This document shows, piece after piece, positions 43,054 to 51,214 of a stretch of 58,692 bases of DNA. The translations under genes and the position numbers were made by a program. The notes beneath the pieces were generated by a model. The model was not told where the DNA came from and ran no database searches. It worked only from the letters and a program-made list of their open reading frames with translations. Source of the stretch: Bryobacterales bacterium (GTDB lineage Bacteria; Acidobacteriota; Terriglobia; Bryobacterales; Bryobacteraceae); contig JAEUQC010000153.1 of NCBI GenBank assembly GCA_016789905.1, positions 1 through 58,692 of the forward strand, in the 5' to 3' direction. The first letter of the stretch is position 1, and every line of letters starts with the position of its first letter.

Positions 43054-43635
43054 TTGCGCCGCTGGTTGATGGCCGCCGCCCTGACCGGGGTTGTGGCGTA
43101 TCTTTTTCCGGCTCCGTTCCTGGCGCCGCTTGGCGCCTATCTGGTGCAGGCGGAAGAACCCGTGCGATGTGATTGCCTGTTCGTGCTCGGCGGGGATAGC
43201 CGCGGGCAGAGGATAATGCGGGCGGCGGAGTTGTACCGGGCTGGGATGGCGGGGCGGGCATTTGTCAGTGGTCCAGAGGGGAATTACGGGTTCACGGAGG
43301 ATCAACTGGCGATCCCCTTTGCGCGGAAGAATGGGGCGGCGGACGTGCCGTTTGAGGGGCTGCCGAATAAGGCGAAATCGACGGAGAGCGAGGCGAGGGA
43401 GGCCGGGCCACGGTTGAAGGCGGAGGGATGCCGTTCGGTGCTGGTGGTGACGAGCGATTTCCATACGCGGAGAGCGGGCCGGATTTTGCGCCGGGAGTGG
43501 CCTGACCTGCAGGTGCGGATGGCGGCGGCTCCGACGGCCGATTACGACGCAGCGCGATGGTGGAAGGACCGGAACTACCAGAAGACGTTTTTCTTTGAAT
43601 GGACGAAAACGGTGGCGGACTGGATCGGGCTGTAG
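43054..43635 (+). CDS. YdcF/DUF218-family exported or membrane-anchored protein
   Basis: The 193-aa product has an N-terminal hydrophobic anchor (AAALTGVVAYLFPAPFLAPL), then the DUF218 core: DCLFVLGGDSRGQRIMRAAELYRAG, KSTESEAREAG and VLVVTSDFHTRRAGRIL. These proteins are linked to envelope polysaccharide or vancomycin-resistance phenotypes, with uncertain chemistry. The start is a TTG at 43054, three bases after the previous stop; an ATG at 43069 is the alternative. The ABC exporter gene begins three bases after its stop. Confidence 0.82.
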   Translation: MRRWLMAAALTGVVAYLFPAPFLAPLGAYLVQAEEPVRCDCLFVLGGDSRGQRIMRAAELYRAGMAGRAFVSGPEGNYGFTEDQLAIPFARKNGAADVPFEGLPNKAKSTESEAREAGPRLKAEGCRSVLVVTSDFHTRRAGRILRREWPDLQVRMAAAPTADYDAARWWKDRNYQKTFFFEWTKTVADWIGL

Positions 43636-43638
43636 AGA

Positions 43639-45378
43639 ATGCGCGACTCGATCCAATTTCTGTGGCCCTATCTGCGACGGCACTGGCGGGCATTGGCGTT
43701 GGGTTTTGGGGCGTTGATCCTGAAAGATCTGCTGGGGGTGTCGGTCCCATTAGTGGTGCGGCGCGGGGTGGATGCGCTGGAGGCTGGGGGCGGATGGCAG
43801 GGCGCGGGCCCGTTCGCGCTGCTGTTGCTGGCGGTTTCGATGGCGAAGGGGGTCTTCCAGTATTGGATGCGGCGGATTCTGATCGGCGTCTCGCGGGACG
43901 TGGAGTACGACTTGCGGAACGACATCTACGGGCATTTGGCGCTGTTGTCGCGGGACTTTTATGGGAAGTATCCGACGGGGGATATCATGGCGCGGTCGAC
44001 CAACGACCTGGGCGCGGTGCGCATGATGGCTGGGCCGGGGTTGATGTATTGGACGGAAACGACGCTGACCTTTGTGCTGGCGGCGATGGTGATGTTCACG
44101 GTGGATGTGCCGCTAACACTGGCGGCGCTGGCGCCGGCGCCGGTGATCAGCCTGTTGGTCATTTTCTACGGACAGCGAATTCATGCGCGGTTCGAGGAGA
44201 TTCAGAGCGTATTTAGCGGCATCAGCAGCCGGGTGCAGGAATCGATCAGCGGGATGCGGGTGCTGCGGGCGTACCGGCAATCGGAGGCCGAGTTGCTGAA
44301 CTTTGAGAGGCTGAACCAGGACTTCATCCATCGAAACCTGGAACTGGTTCGCACGACGGGAGTATTTGAGCCGCTGTTGCACGCGATGATTGGCGTGACG
44401 TTTCTGATTGTGCTGTGGGTGGGAGGCATGCGACTGATGGCGGGGAGCATTACGTTGGGGAGCTTCGTGATGTTCCAGACCTATATGGGAATGCTGATCT
44501 GGCCGATGATCGCGATGGGCTGGGTGATAAACCTGATGCAGCGGGGAACGGCGTCGTTGGGGCGCATCCGGGAGATGCTGCGCCATGAGCCGTCGATAGG
44601 GGCGCCGGCCGACGCTTTGCGGCCAGCGGCGCTGCGAGGGGAGATTGAATTTCGCGGGGTGCGGTTGGGGTACGCGTCGGGTGAGGCGCTGCGGGGTATC
44701 AATTTGAAAATTCGGGCGGGCGAAACGGTGGCGCTGGCGGGGCATACGGGTTGCGGGAAGACGTCACTGGTAAACCTGACGCCACGGTTGTTCGATCCGA
44801 CTGGCGGAGTTGTGCTGGTGGACGGCGAGGATGTGCGGAGGTACGATCCGGCGACATTGCGGCGGCACATTGCTGTGGTGCCGCAGGAGACGTTTCTGTT
44901 TTCGATGACGGTGGGCGAGAACATCGCGCTGGGCGTGCCGGACGCGGAGCGGGATTCGATTCTGCGGGCAGCGAGGATTGCGGGATTGGAACCGGACCTG
45001 GCGGCGATGCCGGAGGGGCTGGATACAATGGTGGGTGAGCGCGGGCTGACGTTGAGCGGGGGGCAGAAGCAGCGGACGGCGATTGCGCGCGCAGTGTTGC
45101 GCGAGCCGTCGATTCTGATTTTGGACGATGCGCTGGCGAGCGTGGACACGGTGACCGAGGAGCGGATTCTGCGTGAGTTGACTGGGGTGATGCGAGGACG
45201 GACTACGTTGCTCGTATCGCACCGGGTATCGACGATGCGGAACGCGGACCGGATTGTGGTGCTGGCGAAAGGGGAGATCGCCGAGCAAGGGACCCATGCG
45301 GAGTTGTTGGCGCTGGGAGGGCTTTATGCGCAGTTGGTGCGGCAGCAGCAGTTGGAGGAGGAGTTGGAGAGTTTGTAG
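43639..45378 (+). CDS. MsbA-like ABC exporter (fused permease and ATPase)
   Basis: The 579-aa half transporter has a six-helix type I exporter domain (about residues 1-310) followed by an ATPase with Walker A GHTGCGKTS, Q-loop VVPQETFLFSMTVGENI, signature LSGGQKQRTAIARA, Walker B ILILDDALASVD and H-loop SHRVS. The residue after the Walker B Asp is Asp (LDDA) rather than the usual catalytic Glu, as also seen in some heterodimeric exporters. As the last gene after lpxC, a PgsA-like gene and DUF218, lipid or lipid A flipping is the natural inference. Length matches MsbA (582 aa). Confidence 0.9.
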   Translation: MRDSIQFLWPYLRRHWRALALGFGALILKDLLGVSVPLVVRRGVDALEAGGGWQGAGPFALLLLAVSMAKGVFQYWMRRILIGVSRDVEYDLRNDIYGHLALLSRDFYGKYPTGDIMARSTNDLGAVRMMAGPGLMYWTETTLTFVLAAMVMFTVDVPLTLAALAPAPVISLLVIFYGQRIHARFEEIQSVFSGISSRVQESISGMRVLRAYRQSEAELLNFERLNQDFIHRNLELVRTTGVFEPLLHAMIGVTFLIVLWVGGMRLMAGSITLGSFVMFQTYMGMLIWPMIAMGWVINLMQRGTASLGRIREMLRHEPSIGAPADALRPAALRGEIEFRGVRLGYASGEALRGINLKIRAGETVALAGHTGCGKTSLVNLTPRLFDPTGGVVLVDGEDVRRYDPATLRRHIAVVPQETFLFSMTVGENIALGVPDAERDSILRAARIAGLEPDLAAMPEGLDTMVGERGLTLSGGQKQRTAIARAVLREPSILILDDALASVDTVTEERILRELTGVMRGRTTLLVSHRVSTMRNADRIVVLAKGEIAEQGTHAELLALGGLYAQLVRQQQLEEELESL

Positions 45379-45477
45379 GGGTGATTGGTGAGGTTGAGGT
45401 GGCGGCTGGGGGCGGGTGGTTTGCGCGTGGTTGGACGGGCGTTGATCGTGATTGTGGGGGTGAATTGGATGGTTTTT

Positions 45478-45508
45478 GGGGACGGCGGCGCTTTCTGCCG
45501 CCGTCCCC
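45478..45508 (-). terminator. Strong stem-loop just after the Oar-like receptor stop
   Basis: Perfect 12-bp arms (GGGGACGGCGGC and GCCGCCGTCCCC) flank a 7-base loop. It starts about 10 bases after the minus-strand receptor gene's stop. On that strand it is followed by A-run rather than T-run sequence, so it is a hairpin terminator or an RNA-stabilising 3' end without a classic U-tract. Confidence 0.45.
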
Positions 45509-45518
45509 GCTTGCCCGG

Positions 45519-48500
45519 CTAGAAGGTGTACTTCAGCGCCAACTGAATGTCACGCGGGTCCGTGCGCGTGCCGCCGATGACACCATAGGTCGCCGTGCGG
45601 AGCGTGGTTCCGGGTTGTCCCCAGTTGGGATGGTTGGGCGCGTTGAAGACTTCGAAACGGAACTCCAGACGATGGTTTTCCGTGATGGCGAAAGCCTTGT
45701 TCAGCGAGGCATCGATGTTGATAATGCCAGGGCCGGTGATGGTGTTGCGGTTCGAGTTTCCGAAGCGATACTCGGTCGGCAACTGGGCCGGGAGGTTCAT
45801 GCCGATGCGGTCCACGAAGGCCGCCGTGTTGAACCAACGAGTGGGGTCCTGGTTGCCGCGGCCGAGATTCGGGCTGATGCCCGTCGCGTCCGGATAGCAG
45901 CCGGTGCCCCCATTCTGAATGACACCGCCACCGCAATAGGCCGTGGCCGGGAAGCCGCCCTGCAGCGTGAAGATGCCGCCGAGCTGCCAGCCGCCCAACA
46001 ACAGATTGGCCGTCTTGCCGATGCCGCCGCCAAACCGCTTGCCCTTGCCGAAGGGCATTTCATACAGGAAGCTCGATGTCCAACGATGCCGGAAATCGAA
46101 AGCCGACAAACCACGCTCGCGGCGGAGATTGTTCTGGTCCGTCGAGGTGAGCGTGTCGCCATCGGTGGTGCGGATGCCGGAGCCATTGTCGATGGACTTC
46201 GCCCAGCTATAGGAACTCAACAGGGTGAACCCGTTGTTGAATCGGTGGGTGAACTTCATCTGCAGGGCATGGTAGGTGGAATGGGACGGCGCGTGCATCA
46301 CCTGCACGTTGCCGAGAGACGGGAACGGGCGGCGGGCCTGGATGTCGCCGGGACCGGGAGTCGGGTCGTTATAGCTGGACAAGCGGCGGAGCTTGTTGCC
46401 GGCCGAACCGAGATAGGCGATCTCGAAGCTCATGTCCTTGGAGATTTCGCGCTGGACGTTGAACGTCCACTGGCTGACGTAGCTAGTGGGCTCGTTCCAG
46501 GTGTTGGCGAGGATGAACGTGGGCGCGCCGGTGATGGAGAAGGGCCGCTGGAAGCTGAGGTTAGGCACCAGAGTATTGGCGGCTTCGTTGCGGCGGATGG
46601 TGAAGGGCGCGTTGCGAACAACGTCGAAGACGGCGTTGCCGATGTCGCGGACATAATAGAGGCCGCCGGAGGCGCGGACGACGGTTTTGTCGTTCAGGGC
46701 GTAAGCGAATCCTGCACGGGGGGCGAAATCGTTCCAATCGGCACGGGTGGCGCGGCGGCCAAAGCGGCCATCGCGGACATAAGGGATCGTGGCCGGGAGG
46801 CGGAATGGCGGGTTGCCGGCATAGGGATCGCCTTCGCCGGCGCGGACGAAGGTCAAGGGAACGGAGTGATCCCAGCGGAAGTCGATGTTGACGATGGCGT
46901 CGTGCTTATCGAGATAGGGCGGTTCGGCTTCCCAACGAAGGCCAAGGTTTAGGGTGAGTTTCTTGGAGACCTTCCAGGTGTCCTGGAAATAGAGTCCGGC
47001 GTAGGTATTGCGGAAGTTGGCGATGGGGGCGCCGACCTGGCCTTCGGAGTTGTTCATGATGCCGAGGACACCATCGGCAATCGAGTTGCCGGTGTACTGG
47101 CCGGAAAAGCTGAAACGACCGCGGGGGACGACGGCGCCGACCTGGTTGTAACGAAGCCGGCGAGTGTCGCCGCCAAACTTAAAGGAGTGGCGGCCGCTGG
47201 TCCAGGAGAAGTCGTCCTTGATTTGGAAAGTGGTGTTGTAGTTGACGAAGGGGCAATCGTTACATTCGCCAATGGCGGAAAAGCCCGTGAACTGGAAGAC
47301 GGGAATGCCCCAGAAGAGAGGGATGGAGGTGTCGATATCGGGAATGCCAAGGTCCCTTACGATATTGGAGGTATTGGCGCGTTGCTGGATGTTCTGGCTG
47401 ACCATGCGGTTGACGCCGAGGCGGAGTTCGTTGACTTTGTTGGCGCCGATGAGCCGAGTATTGGCGAGAACGGCTTGCCAGGGATCGACAAGGACGTTGT
47501 TGCCCATGTCGGCCGCCAGCAAGGGCGCGTAAGTGGAATCAGCGGCGAGAGAGTAACGGAAGAACCAGGTGGAGTTAGCCGATTCGTTATAGTCGAGGCG
47601 GCCGAAGTACTGGTTGTTGTTCTGGCGGCGGCCTTCGTTGTTGATGTAGTTATTGGCGCCGGCGAGGTTGGGCGCGGGAATAAACTGGCTAAACATCTTG
47701 GCCGAGATAGGGTTGACGCGGCTGGCCGGGATGATGTTATTCGGGAAGGGCGTTTGACTGACGATTTGATTGTTAGCGATAACGCGGGTGGAGGGGTCGT
47801 TGATGCGGGCGGCAAGGGCGGTGAAGTCGCCGGTGCGGTACGCAAGCGGGGCAACGACACCGGTTTGGGTGAGAGCCTTGCGTTCCTTAAGCGCGTCCCA
47901 GGAGAACATCCAGAAAAGTTTGTTCTTGACGAGGGGGCCGGAAACGGTGAGGCCATACTGGTTGCGCTTGAAGGGCGGGATAGGCTGATTGCCGCGGTCG
48001 AAGTAGTTCTTGGCGTCGAACTCGGAGTTGCGGAGGAACTCAAACGCGGCGCCGTGAATTTGATTGGTGCCGGACTTTGTGGAGACGTTGACCTGGGCGA
48101 TAGCGCGGCCGTACTCGGCGCCGAAGGTGCCGGCTTCCACTTTGAATTCGGCGAGAGCGTCGATGGAGGGGAGGAAGAGGTAGGTGTTGAAATTCGGGTC
48201 CGTGTTCTCCATGCCGTCGAGCGAGTAGTGGTTGTAGTGAACGCGCTGGCCGGAGACATTGAGCGAGAAGGCATTGCGCTGGCCGCCCATGCGCTGCTGG
48301 CCCTGCGAAGAGGCCGGGCCGTTGGTGGTGGCGCCGGGGATGAGCGAGGCAAGCTGGAGATAGTTGCGGCCGTTGAGAGGAAGCTCGACGATGCGTTTGT
48401 TTTCGATAACGGTGCCGATTTCGGTGGTTTCCGTCTGCAGGAGCGGGGCGCCGCCTTCGACGCGGATAGATTCGGCGACGTTGCCGACCTGGAGCGTGGC

Positions 48501-48809
48501 ATCGATACGGGCGGTTTGACCGACCTGGAGTTCAAGGCCTTCGCGGATCTGTTTCGGGAACCCTTTGGCCTCGATGGTGAGGGTGTAGACGCCGATGGGA
48601 ACGGCGTTGAAAGCGTAGACGCCCTCGGCGTTAGTGGTGAGGGTACGGTTGAAGCCGGTGGCGGCGTTGGTTAGGTTGATGGAAGCGTCGGCGATGACGG
48701 CTCCCGAAGGGTCGGACACGGTGCCAGTTACGTTAGCGGTTGGCGCCTGGGCGAATACAGAGCCCAAAGCGATTAGGGACAGCGCGGCGAGGCGCGCGAG
48801 ATTAACCAT
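45519..48809 (-). CDS. Oar-like TonB-dependent receptor with carboxypeptidase-regulatory domain
   Basis: The 1096-aa product has a signal peptide (LAALSLIALGSVFAQA), an N-terminal CarboxypepD_reg beta domain at about 25-105 (TGTVSDPSGAVIADASINL), a plug with ELPLNGRNYLQLASLIPG, and a very long barrel ending LALKYTF. This is the Oar/SusC-like class strongly expanded in Acidobacteria, usually for uptake or export of large oligomers, protein or glycan; the ligand is unknown. A TTGACG/GATAAA promoter candidate precedes it. It is divergent from the MFS gene. Confidence 0.92.
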   Translation of the reverse strand: MVNLARLAALSLIALGSVFAQAPTANVTGTVSDPSGAVIADASINLTNAATGFNRTLTTNAEGVYAFNAVPIGVYTLTIEAKGFPKQIREGLELQVGQTARIDATLQVGNVAESIRVEGGAPLLQTETTEIGTVIENKRIVELPLNGRNYLQLASLIPGATTNGPASSQGQQRMGGQRNAFSLNVSGQRVHYNHYSLDGMENTDPNFNTYLFLPSIDALAEFKVEAGTFGAEYGRAIAQVNVSTKSGTNQIHGAAFEFLRNSEFDAKNYFDRGNQPIPPFKRNQYGLTVSGPLVKNKLFWMFSWDALKERKALTQTGVVAPLAYRTGDFTALAARINDPSTRVIANNQIVSQTPFPNNIIPASRVNPISAKMFSQFIPAPNLAGANNYINNEGRRQNNNQYFGRLDYNESANSTWFFRYSLAADSTYAPLLAADMGNNVLVDPWQAVLANTRLIGANKVNELRLGVNRMVSQNIQQRANTSNIVRDLGIPDIDTSIPLFWGIPVFQFTGFSAIGECNDCPFVNYNTTFQIKDDFSWTSGRHSFKFGGDTRRLRYNQVGAVVPRGRFSFSGQYTGNSIADGVLGIMNNSEGQVGAPIANFRNTYAGLYFQDTWKVSKKLTLNLGLRWEAEPPYLDKHDAIVNIDFRWDHSVPLTFVRAGEGDPYAGNPPFRLPATIPYVRDGRFGRRATRADWNDFAPRAGFAYALNDKTVVRASGGLYYVRDIGNAVFDVVRNAPFTIRRNEAANTLVPNLSFQRPFSITGAPTFILANTWNEPTSYVSQWTFNVQREISKDMSFEIAYLGSAGNKLRRLSSYNDPTPGPGDIQARRPFPSLGNVQVMHAPSHSTYHALQMKFTHRFNNGFTLLSSYSWAKSIDNGSGIRTTDGDTLTSTDQNNLRRERGLSAFDFRHRWTSSFLYEMPFGKGKRFGGGIGKTANLLLGGWQLGGIFTLQGGFPATAYCGGGVIQNGGTGCYPDATGISPNLGRGNQDPTRWFNTAAFVDRIGMNLPAQLPTEYRFGNSNRNTITGPGIINIDASLNKAFAITENHRLEFRFEVFNAPNHPNWGQPGTTLRTATYGVIGGTRTDPRDIQLALKYTF

Positions 48810-48820
48810 GGTCCGTGAGT

Positions 48821-48848
48821 TTTATCAAATTGGTGGAGGGGTCGTCAA
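48821..48848 (-). promoter_or_regulatory. Promoter candidate for the Oar-like receptor
   Basis: On the minus strand, TTGACG (48848-48843) and GATAAA (48826-48821) are separated by 16 bases, with the start codon 12 bases further on. The leader would be very short, so the true -10 may be shifted. Confidence 0.4.
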
Positions 48849-48886
48849 TTTGGGAACATGGAGTGGTGGAGTCTACGAACGAGTGG

Positions 48887-50245
48887 ATGAGCCCGAGACG
48901 GCTCGTGACGTTGGGGCTGCTGATCGGGTCGTTCATGGGGTCCATGGAGGCGACGGTGGTGGCGACGGCGATGCCGACGATTGTGGGGCAACTGGGCGGA
49001 CTGAACGTGTACGGCTGGGCGTTTTCGATCTACGTGCTGGCGTCGAGCGCGGGGATACCGGTGGCGGGGAAGCTGAGCGACATCTTCGGGCGGCGGATTG
49101 TCTACGCGTGGTCCATGGCGTTGTTTTTGGCGGCGAGCCTGTTGTGCGCGGTGGCGCCGACGATGCTGTGGCTGATCGTTTTCCGGGCGCTGCAGGGGCT
49201 GGGGGCGGCGGGTTTATTGCCGCTGGCGATCATCATGATCGGGGACATGTTCACATTCCAGGAGCGGGCGCGAGTGCAGGCGCTGTTCAGCGGGGTTTGG
49301 GGCGTTTCGAGCATAGCGGGGCCGCTTTTCGGCGGGTTTTTGGTGGACAAAGTGGGATGGCCGGCGGTGTTCTATGTGAACGTTCCGTTCGGGCTGTTGT
49401 CGGCTTGGCTGGTTTGGCACTGGTGGGTAGACCACCATGAATTGGCGGCAGGCAAGCCGCACATCGATTATCCAGGAGCGATTGCGGTGTCGGCGGCAGC
49501 GATCGTGCTGTTGTTGGCGCTCGTGGACGCGGTGAGCGTGCAAGGGGCGGGCCTGTTGGCGGTGGCGATGGGGCTCGGGTATGTGGCGTTCCGGGTGGAG
49601 AAGGCGAGCCCGGACCCGATCATCCCGGTCAGGCTTTTTCATTGGCGGCTGTTCTCGGTATCGATTCTGCATTCGCTGGTGATTGGCTGGTTGTTGAACG
49701 GGGTGACGGCGTATGTGCCGTTGTTCGTGCAGGAGGTGCAGAAGGGATCGGCGACGGAGGCGGGGGCGGCGCTGAGCCCGATGCTGTTGGCGTGGGTGAC
49801 GGCGAGCACGGTATGCGCGCGGCTGATGTTGAAAGTGGGATACCGTCCGCCGGCGATTGGCGGGATGGCGGGTGCGATTGCGGGTAGCCTGCTGCTGGCG
49901 ATGATGACGGCGACGAGCCCGCGGTGGCTGCTGCTGAGCGCGATGCTGGTGATGGGCGCGGGCTTTGGTTTCACGGTGCCGGCGGTATTGATCGCGGTGC
50001 AGACGACGGTGGAGCGGCAGAGCATGGGGGCGGCGACGTCGATGATTCAGTTCTCGCGGTCGATGGGCGGCAGTATTGGAGTAGGCGTGATGGGCGCGTT
50101 TTTGAATTGGGAAGTGAAGCGGACGGGGCTGGCGGTGGCGCTGGAGCGAACGTTTTGGGTGGCGGGGGTGATGACGGTGCTGGGGTTGCTTATCACGCTG
50201 TCGGCGCCGGTGATATCGGCGGAGGAGATGGGGCGGAGGCGGTAG
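48887..50245 (+). CDS. MFS multidrug-type exporter (DHA2/EmrB-like)
   Basis: The roughly 452-aa polytopic protein has the MFS motif A-like loop GKLSDIFGRRIVY, motif C-like GVSSIAGPLFGGFL, and the opening LGLLIGSFMGSMEATVVATAMPTIVGQLGG, typical of EmrB/QacA drug:H+ antiporters. About 12-14 helices are apparent. The ATG at 48887 is a conservative start; GTGs at 48863 and 48866 and the longer frame from 48815 are possible. Substrates are unknown. It sits between two Oar-like receptors and upstream of the HPS-like gene. Confidence 0.88.
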   Translation: MSPRRLVTLGLLIGSFMGSMEATVVATAMPTIVGQLGGLNVYGWAFSIYVLASSAGIPVAGKLSDIFGRRIVYAWSMALFLAASLLCAVAPTMLWLIVFRALQGLGAAGLLPLAIIMIGDMFTFQERARVQALFSGVWGVSSIAGPLFGGFLVDKVGWPAVFYVNVPFGLLSAWLVWHWWVDHHELAAGKPHIDYPGAIAVSAAAIVLLLALVDAVSVQGAGLLAVAMGLGYVAFRVEKASPDPIIPVRLFHWRLFSVSILHSLVIGWLLNGVTAYVPLFVQEVQKGSATEAGAALSPMLLAWVTASTVCARLMLKVGYRPPAIGGMAGAIAGSLLLAMMTATSPRWLLLSAMLVMGAGFGFTVPAVLIAVQTTVERQSMGAATSMIQFSRSMGGSIGVGVMGAFLNWEVKRTGLAVALERTFWVAGVMTVLGLLITLSAPVISAEEMGRRR

Positions 50246-50294
50246 GGGAGGGCGCGGTTGCTTCCACTTCCTGAGGGCTGGTAGAGTTCACGGA

Positions 50295-51143
50295 ATGGCT
50301 CTTGCACAACGACAGATGAGCCGCCGGGCGATGTTGATGGCGGCGGCGGGCGGAGTGGCTTGGGGGCAATCGGGGCACGCCGTCTCGGACCGTGTCGTGG
50401 AACGGCTGAGGGCGCGGCCGTCGTTTCAGATTTCGGTGGACGTGGGTACGCTAGAGCTCGGACTGGCGGTGGCGAACGCCGGAGTGTTGGGCGGGGTGGA
50501 TATCATTGAGATGGGGACGCCGCTGCTAAAGACGCAGGGCGTGGCGAACGTGGTGCCCGCGTTTCGCAAGCGGTTTCCCGACGCGCTGTTGCTGGCCGAT
50601 ATGAAGACCATGGACGGAGGCGGCGGCGAAGCGCGCAGCGTGTTCGCCGGGGGCGGCAACATCCTCGATTTCCTGGCGATGGCCGGGGTGGATACGGCAA
50701 AGGCGATCTGCGCGGTGCGGGATGAGTTCCGGCGCGAGGGCGGGGAGTTGCCGCGGCTGGTGTTTGCCGACATTATGGTGCCGCAACAGGGTCCGGCGAA
50801 GGTGGCGGGGGAGGTGGCGCTACGGATGGTGGAGGCAGGTGTGGACGCCGTCGGCATTCACCTGCAATCGGACGCGCGCCGCGTGAACCCGAAGCTGATT
50901 GCTGATGACTATCTGGGGGATGTGGCGCGGGCGGTACATGAGAAGATCGGGAAAGCCGTTCCCGTTCAGGTTGTTGGCGGGCTGAGCATTGCGCAGGCAA
51001 AGCGGCTGGCCAAAGCCGGGCTGCGCGCCTTTGTTATTAGCGGGAACTTGGGCCTGCCGGACAGTACCGCGCGTTACAATCTGCCGCCATCGGAGATCCA
51101 GCGGTTGATCTCCCATTTCGTGCGGGAAGTCTCCGGCGATTGA
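50295..51143 (+). CDS. HPS/orotidine-decarboxylase-fold protein with apparent Tat signal
   Basis: The 282-aa product has the D-x-K-x-x-D signature of the OMP-decarboxylase suprafamily (D102, K104, D107 in ADMKTMDGG). It has 3-hexulose-6-phosphate-synthase-like blocks: VDVGTLELGLAVANAG, DIIEMGTPLLK and VQVVGGLSIAQAK. Unusually, it begins MALAQRQMSRRAMLMAAAGG, an SRRAML twin-arginine-like signal followed by a hydrophobic stretch and AWGQ, suggesting export. HPS normally acts in the cytosol on ribulose 5-phosphate and formaldehyde, so the substrate is uncertain. No 6-phospho-3-hexuloisomerase gene is adjacent. Confidence 0.75.
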   Translation: MALAQRQMSRRAMLMAAAGGVAWGQSGHAVSDRVVERLRARPSFQISVDVGTLELGLAVANAGVLGGVDIIEMGTPLLKTQGVANVVPAFRKRFPDALLLADMKTMDGGGGEARSVFAGGGNILDFLAMAGVDTAKAICAVRDEFRREGGELPRLVFADIMVPQQGPAKVAGEVALRMVEAGVDAVGIHLQSDARRVNPKLIADDYLGDVARAVHEKIGKAVPVQVVGGLSIAQAKRLAKAGLRAFVISGNLGLPDSTARYNLPPSEIQRLISHFVREVSGD

Positions 51144-51171
51144 CCGACGAATTAGCGGAAGCGGCAGTAAC

Positions 51172-51201
51172 TTGACGGCGGGGTGGCTATTTCGATATGA
51201 G
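51172..51201 (+). promoter_or_regulatory. Promoter candidate for the second Oar-like receptor
   Basis: TTGACG (51172-51177) and TATGAG (51196-51201) are separated by 18 bases, ending 13 bases before the ATG at 51215. The match is moderate and the leader would be short. Confidence 0.35.
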
Positions 51202-51214
51202 ATAGCGCACCCTT

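Noticed and set aside
45381..48674. Long plus-strand open frames of 523 aa (45381-46952) and 495 aa (47187-48674) opposite the Oar-like receptor
   Set aside because: They are antisense shadows of the receptor gene caused by GC3 bias. The translations are low in aromatic residues and rich in Gly/Val/Asp, with no domain.
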